From: Amblyomma americanum
Taxonomy: Eukaryota; Arthropoda; Arachnida; Ixodida; Ixodidae
Direction: 5' to 3'
DNA: 64,000 nucleotides
Assembly: GCF_052857255.1 (NCBI RefSeq)
Contig: NC_135505.1
Span: forward strand, 26,168,269 to 26,232,268
Within the stretch, counting starts at the first letter, position 1; every line of letters begins with the position of its first letter. A program made the position numbers and the translations under genes. The notes under the pieces are model-generated. The model was not told where the DNA came from, ran no database searches, and saw only the letters and a program-made list of their open reading frames with translations. This document shows positions 42,215-51,592 of the stretch, piece after piece.

Positions 42215-42589
42215 TATTTATTTGGAAAGCTGGTGACAATTGCGTCAGCACGCCTTCACTGTCATTGCTGGAGAATGAAATGGCTTTTTTAGATGATTGT
42301 GATTTGGCTTCGCCTCATGATAACTGAATGTATTTAAACTTTGAGCACTTTCAAATAAAATCAATTGGAAGTGCAGCACAGTCCTGTCTTGTTTGTTCCT
42401 CGTCTTCTGTGTATGTTTTATTCATGCTGCAAAACATGCATGCATCAAGAAAACTTGCAAACAAAATTACTAATTATTAAGGGAAGCCTAGGCTGGCTCA
42501 TGCACACGCTTCAAGAGGAAGGGGTAATTGAAGCATTTATTCGTAGACACAATAGTGAACAGAAATAAGAGCAGGAAAGCTGCCGGCTG
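42215..42589. other. Intervening sequence with poly(A) signal
   Basis: AT-rich. Contains AATAAA near 42355. Otherwise nothing recognised up to the start of the next LINE leader, whose exact boundary is uncertain. Confidence 0.4.
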
Positions 42590-42897
42590 CGTGAGGAGTG
42601 TTCACAGCCGGCGGACGCTGAGCGGACGTGTTTCGCATGAGCTCCCGCCTCGAGACCGTTTTTCGGTGGAACGCGCTGTGCCTTGGTCTTGCTTCTTGTG
42701 GAATAGTCTGCAGGAAGTTGCCCTGTACCTGTGGACACCATATTTTGGCAAGTGTTCCCCCTTTTAGGGGTTTTCTTCACGATTTGTACTCGACCACGGT
42801 GCGGCAAAATTAGGCCTAATCTATAGGCCGAGCCGACGCCTACGGTGCCGGGCTCCAGGGCCGTGTCTTGTGGTAGTGGGCCTTTGCGAGGCTAAAG

Positions 42898-44678
42898 ATG
42901 ATGGAGTACTCCGTTGAGGGAGAATCTATAACGCCCGAAGAATTCGAGGCGGGAGAATGGGCCTGGGTTTTGAAGGCGCAAGATCGTTTCAAGAAGACTG
43001 TGTACAGGGACCACACCGAGAGTAGGCCTACCGAGAAACAGGCGGGCAGCGACGGGCGCCAGACGCACGGAGCAGCCCAAGTCAAGCGGGGGAAAGCGCC
43101 GGTGTGGAAGAAACGGGGACCGTTTCTTCAGATGCCAGCCAAGGATTTCAAGGTTGTGTGCCGGCCCAAGAATTGGGACTTGAGCATAGTGACGCCGTGG
43201 GAGCTAGGATGTGCCCTGAGAGCGGCAGCGAAGCTGACGAACGCGACTGCGGTGGAAGAAGACCTGGTGCGGGTCAATGAGAGAAACAACACGATGACGG
43301 TGAGCACGCCGTGTATGAATCGTAGTGGGGCATATGCGAATGTCAAGACGCTCACGCTGGGCGGTCGTGACCTTGAGGTTTCGGCGTACGTGGCGGCGCC
43401 GGAGAATTCTGTGCGCGGAGTAATTTACAATGCGTACAACGGATGCCCACTGGCAGAAATTCGCGCAGGATTCTTGAAGAGGAATGAAGACATGGAAATT
43501 TTGGATGCCAGACCTTTGGGCAAGTCAAAGGCGATTCAGATCACGTTCGGGGGAAGCGCGTTCCCCGGCAAGTCATCTATTGGAACTGTCTGTACGCTGT
43601 GATCCCATATAGAGAGTTAGTCGAAACCTGCTTTAACTGCAGACGAGTGGGACATCAGGCGGACGTTTGCTATCGTCCGAAGACTAATTTGTGTCGCCGC
43701 TGCGGGAAAGAACATCCTGCACCACCGGAGGGAGAGTCGCTGACCTGCACGCCGGACTGCATCGTGTGTCATGGGGCGCACAGCACGGGAAGTCGGAACT
43801 GCAAGTTTCGCCTAGCCCGTCAGCAGCCGACGGGTCTGCAGCAGAGCAACGAGGACAAGAGCCAAACGGGCAAGGAGGAGCGGCGTTCGAGGCCCAGGAA
43901 GCGGTCATCTAGCGGCGCGAGAGGCGATAGCAAGAGCAGGGACCGGTCAGCTTCCTTCCCGCCACTGCCCGGACCCGAGCCTGGCAAAGGAGGAGGGCAA
44001 GGTTCCGGTCATGGAAGAAGCCCAAGTGCCACGAGGAAAAAGGTGAGCTGGCCCAACGCGGGCTCCCAAAATGAGACTGCTCGAGAGAAGGAGCTACAAA
44101 GGCAGGTGCTGCAGCAAGCCGAAACTATCAAAAAGATGGAAGCTAAGATAGCAGAGATGGAACGCGCGCTTAAAACCGGCAGAGTAGACAGGGTACAGAC
44201 GCCGTTGGCCCAAACCCCACAGCAAGCGGCGCAGGCGAACGCTTCTCGCGTGGACGATAACACAGCTATTGAAGTGGAGAAAGTGGAGAATCGGGGGACG
44301 GTCAAAAGGCCACCTCCGGCAGATGAGGGAGCTCGTGCAAAGAGAGTAGCAGAAACTTCGGCGGCGGACACGCCGCAGCCAGTATTTACAGTCACTTGTC
44401 TTAAGAGAGACATGCTTGCCCTTGCGGAGAGAGTAGGAAAACTGGAAGAAAGACAGGATAGGCTGGATCGCCGGGTCGACAGGATAGAAGCTAGACTAGG
44501 CAACATTGAGGAGCGTCTTGACGCCTTCACCAATGACATGCGGGGTTTCCAGACCCAGGTAATGGACATGTTTAAACAGCTAAATGCTATGCTAGAGGTT
44601 AGATTGCCTCCCGTAGTCGGCCAAGAGCCGATGTTAGTGAACCTAGGGCTTCACCATGGCCCCTCGCCAGCAAATTGA
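42898..44678 (+). pseudogene. LINE-3 ORF1, Gag-like, one frameshift
   Basis: The first frame (42898-43602) has FKVVCRPKNWDLSIVTPWEL and RGVIYNAYNGCPLAEI, a fold common to tick LINE ORF1s. It shifts near 43595. The second frame (from about 43599) then gives the knuckles CFNCRRVGHQADVC, CRRCGKEHPAPPEGE and CIVCHGAHSTGSRNC. A long basic linker and coiled coils follow (LQRQVLQQAETIKKMEAKIA; LALAERVGKLEERQDRLDRR). One base change in length would restore continuity, so the copy was intact not long ago. Its last 23 nt overlap ORF2. Confidence 0.85.
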
Positions 44679-44811
44679 GGTTTGGCAGTGGAACTGCAGG
44701 GGCTTCCGTCGCAAGCGGGGGAACCTGCAGTTGCACATACAAAATCTGGATAGTAAGCCGGACATTATAGCTTTGCAGGAGGCTAGCGGCTCAGTGAAAT
44801 TACCGGGATTT

Positions 44812-44821
44812 AAGACATTTA
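44812..44821. other. Target-site duplication of intact RTE, left copy
   Basis: AAGACATTTA here against AAGACCTTTA at 48032-48041, one mismatch. The LINE-3 endonuclease frame continues across. Confidence 0.75.
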
Positions 44822-44827
44822 AGGATG

Positions 44828-44896
44828 CAGCGATGGCGTAGAGGTAGAACATCCGCCTCGCGTGCAAGAGGACCGGGGTTCAAATCCTGGTGCCGC
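44828..44896 (+). promoter_or_regulatory. tRNA-like 5' end of RTE with Pol III boxes
   Basis: TGGCGTAGAGG (44834-44844) fits the box A consensus and GGTTCAAATCC (44877-44887) fits box B, 43 bp apart as in tRNA genes. Acceptor-like ends (GCAGCGA and TGCCGCGC) and T-arm-like CCGGG/CCTGG can pair with flaws, including an 8-base loop. An anticodon is ambiguous (TGC possible), so this is not called a functional tRNA. It is followed by A11G A5 and then the ORF leader. Confidence 0.65.
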
Positions 44897-45062
44897 GCAA
44901 TTCTCCACCGGGTTTAAAAAAAAAAAGAAAAATCCGCGTGTCGATGGAATTGCATAACCAGGCCTGGAGTGCGGCCTTATCTCGGTGACCAGAACCGACA
45001 ACGCACTCTCTCACCAGAGCAGGATTTGGCCACCCTGGTGTAGTACTTGTCCACAACCTTCT

Positions 45063-48002
45063 ATGATCAAACCAATTAACCCTCGGCCCTCAGTCCCCAG
45101 CGGCTGCAGAGCAACTGACCACGGCGGCGGTCAGACCTGTGACGCAGCGGAGGGTGCTAAGAATCTCTGGCTCCGGACAGGCCGCCATTGGAATCTGAAC
45201 CTGGCAACGTTTAACGCTAGAACTTTAGGTAGTGAGGCTAGCCTAGCAGTGCTGTTCGAGGAACTAACGGGAATTAAATGGGATGTGATAGGGCTTAGCG
45301 AAGTTAGGAGTACAGGTGAGGCGTATACAGTACTAAAGGACGGACACATACTGTGCTATCGCGGGCTAAAGGATAGAGGAGAACTAGGTGTGGGTTTCCT
45401 CATTAATAAGGATATAGCTGGCAACGTAGAGGAGTTCTACAGTATTAACGAGAGGGTAGCAGCAATAGTAATTAGGCTGAATAGGAGGTACAAGCTGAAA
45501 GTGGTGCAGGCCTACGCACCCACATCCAGCCATGATGACCAGACCGTTGAAAGCTTCTATGAGGACGTAGAATCAGCAATGAATAGAGTAAAATCGCAGT
45601 ACACTGTACTGATGGGCGACTTCAATGCGAAGGTGGGCAAGAAGCAGGCTGACGACCACGCGGTAGGTGACTATGGGATAGTCTCTAGAAATAGCAGGGG
45701 AGAGTTATTAGTCGAATTCGCGGATAGAAATAATTTACGGATCATGAATACCTTCTTCCGCAAACGAGAAAACAGGAAGTGGACCTGGAAGAGCCCCAAT
45801 GGTGAGATTAAAAATGAAATCGACTTCATACTATGCGCTAAACCTGGCATCATTCAGTATGTGGCCGTCCTCGGAAGGGTGCGTTGCAGCGACCATAGAA
45901 TGGTAAGGTCTAGAATTAGCTTAGACTTGAAGAGCGAACGGAAGAAGCTAGCGAAGAAGAAGACCATTAACGAGTTAGCCGTAAGAGGGAAAGCACAGGA
46001 GTTTAGGATAGCGCTGCAAAACAGATACTCGGCTTTAACTGAGGAAGATGATCTTGATGTTCATTCAATGCACGATAACCTGACATCAATAATTACGGAG
46101 TGCGCAGTAGAAGTAGGCGGTAGGACAGTTCGAAAAGATACCGGGAAGCTATCTCAGGTGACGAAAGATCTGATTAAGAAGCGCCAAAACATGAAGGCAT
46201 CTAACACTACCGATAGAATAGAACTAACGGAGCTATCAAAGTTAATAAATAAGCGCAAGGTAGCCGACATAAGGAAGTTTAATATGGAGAGAATCGAGCA
46301 TGCTATAAAGAACGGAGGTAGCCTAAAAACAGTGAAGAGGAAACTAGGCATAGGTAAAAACCAGATGTATGCATTAAGAGACAAGCAGGGCAATGTCATT
46401 AGCAATATGGATAAGATAGTTAACGTAGCCGAAGAGTTCTACACAGAGCTGTACAGTAGCCAATGTAATCAGAGCGCCAATGAGAAAGACAGCAGTGCAC
46501 AGCAATGCGTCATCCCGCCAGTAACGAAAGATGAAGTAAAGAAAGCCTTAGAAGCAATGAAAAGGGGAAAAGCAGCTGGGGAGGATCAGGTAACAGCAGA
46601 TCTGTTGAAGGATGGAGGGGACGTCGTGCTAGAAAAACTAGCCACCCTGTATACGCAATGCCTTATGACCTCGACTGTACCAGAAGCTTGGAAGAATGCA
46701 AACATTATCTTAATTCATAAGAAGGGAGACGCCAAGGACTTGAAAAATTACAGGCCGATCAGCTTACTATCCGTTGCCTACAAAGTATTTACTAAGGTAA
46801 TCGCTAATAGAGTCAGGGCAACGTTAGACTTTAATCAACCAAATGATCAGGCAGGCTTTCGTAAAGGATACTCCACAATAGATCATATTCACATTATCAA
46901 TCAGGTGATAGAGAAATGCGCAGAATATAACCAACCTCTATATATAGCTTTCATTGATTACGAGAAAGCATTCGACTCAGTGGAAACCTCAGCAGTCATA
47001 CAGGCATTGCGTAATCAGGGGGTAGAAGAGACTTATGTCAAAATACTGGAAGATATATATAGCAACTGCACAGCTACTATAGTCCTCCATAAAGTCAGCA
47101 ATAAAATTCCAATAAGGAAGGGCGTCAGGCAAGGAGACACGATATCGCCAATGCTGTTCACCGCATGTTTGCAGGAGGTATTTCGAGGCCTGAATTGGGA
47201 ACAGTTGGGAATAAGAATAAATGGAGAATACCTAAATAATCTGAGATTTGCTGATGACATTGCCTTGCTGAGTCACTCAGGAGGTGAACTGCAAATCATG
47301 ATCAACGAGTTAGACAGGCAGAGCAGATCGATGGGTCTAAAAATTAACATGCAGAAAACCAAGGTAATGTTCAACAGTCTAGCAAAGGAACAACAGTTCA
47401 CTATTGGCAGCGAGAGCCTAGAAATTGTGCCGGAATACGTCTACTTAGGGCAGGTAGTGACAGCTGATCCGGATCATGAGAGGGAGATAACTAGAAGGAT
47501 AAGAATGGGGTGGAGCGCATATGGCAAATTCTCGCAGATCATGAGTGGCAGTTTACCAATTTCCCTCAAGAGGAAAGTGTACAACAGCATAATCTTACCG
47601 GTACTCACCTACGGGGCAGAAACGTGGAGGCTAACGAAAAGAGTTCAGCTTAAGTTAAGGACAACGCAGCGAGCCATGGAAAGAAAAATGATAGGTGTAA
47701 CGTTAAGAGATCGGAAGCGGGCAGAGTGGGTGAGGGAACAAACACGGGTTAATGACATCCTAGTCGAAATCAAGAGAAAGAAATGGGCTTGGGCAGGGCA
47801 TGTAATGCGAAGGCAAGATAACCGCTGGTCTTTAAGGGTAACGGAGTGGGTTCCAAGAGAAAGTAAGCGTAGCAGGGGGCGGCAGAAGGTTAGATGGGCG
47901 GAGGAGATTAAGAAGTTTGCAGGCAAAGGGTGGATGCAGCTGGCAAAGGATAGGGTTAATTGGAGAGACATGGGAGAGGCCTTTGCCCTGCAGTGGGTGT
48001 AG
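45063..48002 (+). CDS. RTE endonuclease/reverse transcriptase, intact
   Basis: 979 codons from the first in-frame ATG at 45063; the frame is open from 44985 without an ATG. The protein nicks target DNA and copies its own RNA at the nick. The APE-type endonuclease occupies about residues 35-270, with LATFNARTLG, IGLSEVRSTG, LMGDFNAKVG and a CSDHRMV motif. The linker is lysine-rich. The reverse transcriptase occupies about 500-780, with KNYRPISLLSVAYKVFTKV, GFRKGYSTIDHI, FIDYEKAFDSV, GVRQGDTISPMLF and LRFADDIALL. The C-terminus has KKWAWAGHVMRRQDNRW and GRQKVRWAEEIKKFAG, typical of RTE. No stop or missing catalytic residue is seen. Length is normal for the clade. Confidence 0.95.
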   Translation: MIKPINPRPSVPSGCRATDHGGGQTCDAAEGAKNLWLRTGRHWNLNLATFNARTLGSEASLAVLFEELTGIKWDVIGLSEVRSTGEAYTVLKDGHILCYRGLKDRGELGVGFLINKDIAGNVEEFYSINERVAAIVIRLNRRYKLKVVQAYAPTSSHDDQTVESFYEDVESAMNRVKSQYTVLMGDFNAKVGKKQADDHAVGDYGIVSRNSRGELLVEFADRNNLRIMNTFFRKRENRKWTWKSPNGEIKNEIDFILCAKPGIIQYVAVLGRVRCSDHRMVRSRISLDLKSERKKLAKKKTINELAVRGKAQEFRIALQNRYSALTEEDDLDVHSMHDNLTSIITECAVEVGGRTVRKDTGKLSQVTKDLIKKRQNMKASNTTDRIELTELSKLINKRKVADIRKFNMERIEHAIKNGGSLKTVKRKLGIGKNQMYALRDKQGNVISNMDKIVNVAEEFYTELYSSQCNQSANEKDSSAQQCVIPPVTKDEVKKALEAMKRGKAAGEDQVTADLLKDGGDVVLEKLATLYTQCLMTSTVPEAWKNANIILIHKKGDAKDLKNYRPISLLSVAYKVFTKVIANRVRATLDFNQPNDQAGFRKGYSTIDHIHIINQVIEKCAEYNQPLYIAFIDYEKAFDSVETSAVIQALRNQGVEETYVKILEDIYSNCTATIVLHKVSNKIPIRKGVRQGDTISPMLFTACLQEVFRGLNWEQLGIRINGEYLNNLRFADDIALLSHSGGELQIMINELDRQSRSMGLKINMQKTKVMFNSLAKEQQFTIGSESLEIVPEYVYLGQVVTADPDHEREITRRIRMGWSAYGKFSQIMSGSLPISLKRKVYNSIILPVLTYGAETWRLTKRVQLKLRTTQRAMERKMIGVTLRDRKRAEWVREQTRVNDILVEIKRKKWAWAGHVMRRQDNRWSLRVTEWVPRESKRSRGRQKVRWAEEIKKFAGKGWMQLAKDRVNWRDMGEAFALQWV

Positions 48003-50506
48003 TAAGGCTGATGATGATGATGATGATGATGAAGACCTTTACACCACCAGAGATTGATCGAGGGGGCGTATTGAGCGTCTTCACGGCCGTGTTAGTCCAT
48101 CGCAACACCACAGTGATTCAGCATACCATAGATAGCAGCAGGGAGGACTACGTCCTGCTGGAGATTTTGCCCAAAAGAAAGGACGATAAGAGTCTATTTG
48201 TTCTTAATGTATACTCTTCTCCAAAAGATAAGGGGGTGGGCCTGCCAGACCTTCTGATAAAGACGCAACGGCTAGCGGCTAGGTCTCAACTCATCGTGGT
48301 GGGAGATTTCAACGCGCCTCATCCGGAGTGGGGCTACATCCGAGCCAGCCCGAAGGGAAATAAGCTTTCGCAGGTTGCCCAGGACCTGCGATGGACGATC
48401 TTAAACAACCCGCTAGATCATACCAGGATAAGTAACAGCGTAAGCATAGACACCTCTCCAGACCTCACATTTGTGAATGGTATCAGGGATGCACAGTGGG
48501 TAAACACGGGACAGCCACTGGGAAGTGATCACTATATCCTTTCCACGATATTTAGTGCTGCTAAGTACAAAGACACGGTGAAAGGAACTCGAGTGACGGA
48601 CTGGGACCGATTTCGGCAATACAGGAATGACATAGTGAACGGGGAAATCGAGGACTTAGGAGCCTGGATTGACACGCTCAAGCAGGTCGTGAAGAGTACC
48701 ACAGAAGAGGTTCCGACGGAGGAGGAGGGCTTTACGGCTGACTCTAGATTGTTACACATGTGGGAAGCACATGCGAGTCTTTTTCGGAGGTGGAGGAAAC
48801 AAAGGCATAATGGTGTCCTCCGTAGGAAGATGGCCAAGCTAGAACGAGAAATCGAAGCCTACACATTGCAGTTGCAGTGTCAACAGTGGGGGCAGATTTG
48901 TGACCGGATGAATGGACAATTCGGATGCAAAAAACATGGCAGTTGTTGAGGCACCTTTTAGACCCGGCCGCAACCAAATCTGCGCAAAAGGGGCAAATGG
49001 CTAGGTTAGTGCATCGGTATCATGGCACGATTGGGGAATTTATACATGAACTCCGAAGTCGTTACATAAACAGAGAGGCGGGCGGTTGCTTGCCGGATTA
49101 CTCGGGAGAGGAAAACCTTGAATTGGATGCAGACTTTACGGTGGCGGAAGTGGAGTTTGCAATGGGCCAGCTTCGTTCCACGTCAGCAGCGGGTCCGGAC
49201 GGGGTTACTAATAAAATGCTGAGGAACCTGGATTTCAAGTCAGTGGGGGCACTCACGAATTTGATGAATAAATATTGGGCGGCCGGGTAGATTCCGCCAG
49301 AGTGGAAACATGCTAGGATTACATTTATTCCTAAACCAGGGAAGAAGCTCTGCATTGAGAATCTGCGTCCCATCTCGCTAACGTCGTGCTTGGCCAAATT
49401 GATGGAGCATGTGGTCTTGAACAGGCTTCAGGGTTATGTAGAGGACAATGAGTTGATACCTGAAACAATGATTGGCTTCAGGGCTAATTTATCGACGCAG
49501 GACGTCATGTTACAGCTCAAAAAAGACGTGGTTGATCCTGGGTACGGCACGGGCACCAAGGCTATCTTGGGGCTCGACCTCACTAAGGCCTTTGACAATG
49601 TTACCCATGAGGCAATATTGAGGAACCTATCAGACATAGGACCGGGGGGTAGAACCTTCCGGTACATCAGATCGTTTCTGGAGGGTAGGACTGCGGAGAT
49701 TGTAGTCGGAGAAATGAAATCGGATCCCTTCCCATTGGGGGGCAGGGGGACACCGCAAGGGTCGGTATTATCGCCCTTCCGATTTAATCTCGCCTTGATC
49801 AAGATACCACCCAGGCTGCAAGGGATATCAGGACTTAAACATACATTTTATGCGGATGACATTACTCTATGGGTAACAAGAGGCAGTGACGCACAGTTGG
49901 AAGAAACTCTACAACAGGCGGTGGATATTGTGGAGGAGCTAGCAGGGGAAGCAGGATTCTCGTGCTCTCAGCCCAAGTCCGAGCTTTTTGTTCTGAGGGA
50001 TAAACCAAGAGGGATACATGCGAGGCACTATACGCCGCCACCACCTTTAGAGGTGAAAGTGGGGGGGGGGGGTACCGGTCGCTGAGGTCCAAACGATCAG
50101 GATCCTGGGTATGTTTCTGCAGACTAACAGGAAGAATAGCGAGTCCTTGCAAAGGCTTAAAAATACGGTCAATGCTACCGTGCGGCTAATCAGGAGAATC
50201 GCCAATCGTAAGAGAGGTGTTAAGGAAAAAGACTTGTGTAAGCTAGTGCAGGCATTTGTGCTCAGTAGAATAGTGTATGCGACGCCTTATTTGAAGTTGG
50301 ACGCGGCGGAAAAAGGAAAGGTGGAGGCTATGATTAGGCAGGCGTATAAAGCGGCCCTTGGGTTGCCTCAAAATGCGTCTACCGAAAGGCTGCTGGGATT
50401 AGGGGTGCACAACACCCTAGAAGAACTACGGGAGGCGCACTTGGTGATGCAGCTTGGTAGGCTTTCAAAAACAAAAGCAGGAAGGGACATACTGGAAAGG
50501 ATCGGC

Positions 50507-50703
50507 GTTTGCTGCGCTACAGTGTATTGGAATGAATAAAGGATGTGAGCATAGTATGCTCAGGGGTGGCAGCAGAGCGTGCATTCCGGTTAGAATTGGT
50601 AGCGTGGTACCAATGATATCGTGGTACCAATGGTACCGTGGTACCACTCTGCGCTCCTTCGGCCGCCGGGCCGAAGCTTCGCGGCGCTGCGGGTTCTTCC
50701 CAT
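50507..50703 (+). repeat. GypB left flank, shared with GypA
   Basis: Matches 33274-33470 almost base for base: CGTTTGCTGCGCTACAGTGT, the end of the Penelope arm, then the GGTACC cluster up to TTCTTCCCAT. It is joined on the left to the truncated LINE-3. Confidence 0.88.
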
Positions 50704-51278
50704 TGTTACGTTTCGCCTACAACGCGCGGTATAGCCGGCGCGGATGCAACGGACGCCGGGGCTTCGTTCAAAGTGGCGGTCATTTTGGGCCCGTTCATCG
50801 CTGCCGCAACGCCTCCCGCCAAACGCGTCCAGGCAGGTTTCAATGCCACGTGTCGTCGTGTGTGCGTGTGTGTGTGTGTGCATGTTGGTGCCCACGCTTG
50901 TCAAAGCGCGGCAGCCGGGGAATGGAGCTCCCCAACTGGGAGGCGAGGAGGTCTGACCGGCGCCGGCCCGGCGGACGCGCCCGTCACGTCTGTACATGTT
51001 CGAGCGTCGCCGTATCGGGCGACTCATCCCAAGCCGTTCCTTCTTGCCCTCGACTCCGAGGGTATATAAGCCGCTGCCCCGGACGCCAGAGAGAGACTTC
51101 GATTTCTTCCTTCGAGTAACGTGGTCGCCCTGACCGGCTGCTCTTTTGCGATGCCAGAATAAACAAGTTGTTCTGTTGCCAGTCGACTCGTCCTTTGCCG
51201 GGACCTTCGGATGTTTCCAGCTTTGCCCCAGGCCGCCAGGCCAACGCTACCCTTGGGGCTTGCAACCCTTTTGCAACA
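50704..51278 (+). repeat. 5' LTR of GypB (575 bp)
   Basis: TGTTACG to GCAACA, with a TATATAAG box near 51063 and AATAAA at 51159. It lacks the ~178-bp block found in GypA's 5' LTR. CCAT precedes it, as in GypA. Confidence 0.9.
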
Positions 51279-51592
51279 ACTGGTTGCCAGCGGTGAGATC
51301 CCGACAACGGAGGCCAGCAGCGAAGATATGCGGTCAACTGTATGCTGAGCAGCACAACGACCATCCGGGAGCAGTGCAACGAGCCCTGTGTGATGACTGG
51401 TTGCCTGCAGCGGAACGACTGCGCTGAATTCTTGGCTGCGAGGTTTGGTGAGTGCGGGACTTTCTTCTTCTGAGTTTTGCGAGGCTTTTGTTAGTGTCAG
51501 AAACAGAGCTGGTAATTGTGTTGTCGTTGCTGCCGGGTTAGTTTGCGGCAAGACAATAGTAGGCAGTAGAGAAAGCAGCATTCGGAGCAGCC

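Larger units (their letters stand above)
44822..48031 (+). mobile_element. Full-length RTE-clade LINE with intact ORF
   Basis: 3.2 kb between imperfect 10-bp target duplications. It starts with a tRNA-like segment and an A-rich run, then a single endonuclease/reverse transcriptase ORF and a very short 3' UTR ending in (GAT)n at 48007-48031. The single ORF, short 3' UTR and trinucleotide tail are typical of RTE elements. Near-identity to the truncated copy at 7563-8931 and the intact ORF indicate recent mobility. Confidence 0.93.
42590..50506 (+). mobile_element. Damaged LINE of the RNase H group type (LINE-3), interrupted by RTE
   Basis: Leader, zinc-knuckle ORF1, and ORF2 with endonuclease and reverse transcriptase. 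The whole element is interrupted at 44822-48031 by an intact RTE. The 3' part is cut at 50506, where GypB's flank begins, so RNase H and the 3' UTR are missing. The leader shares ACCTGTGGACACCA (42727-42740) with LINE-1 (22916-22929). Confidence 0.87.
44656..50506 (+). pseudogene. LINE-3 ORF2 (EN-RT), interrupted and truncated
   Basis: Begins VWQWNCRGFRRKRGN and IIALQEASG, then is broken by the RTE at 44822. It resumes at 48042 and gives VVGDFNAPHPEWGY and a LGSDHYI motif. Frameshift near 48930; nonsense TAG at 49288-49290 just before IPPEWKHARITFIPKPGK. The RT then has RPISLTSCLAKLMEH, IGFRANLSTQDVM, GLDLTKAFDNV, GTPQGSVLSPFRF and YADDITLWV. A second frameshift lies in a G-run at about 50062-50073, before IRILGMFLQ. 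The frame is cut at 50506 after AGRDILERIG, so RNase H is missing. Confidence 0.9.

Noticed and set aside
44828..44896. Functional tRNA gene
   Set aside because: Stems are imperfect, the T loop has eight bases and the anticodon is ambiguous. It sits exactly at the 5' end of a mobile element.
50465..51119. 221-codon frame joining LINE-3 to the GypB LTR
   Set aside because: Chimeric open frame created by the breakpoint at 50506; downstream residues are LTR sequence, not protein.
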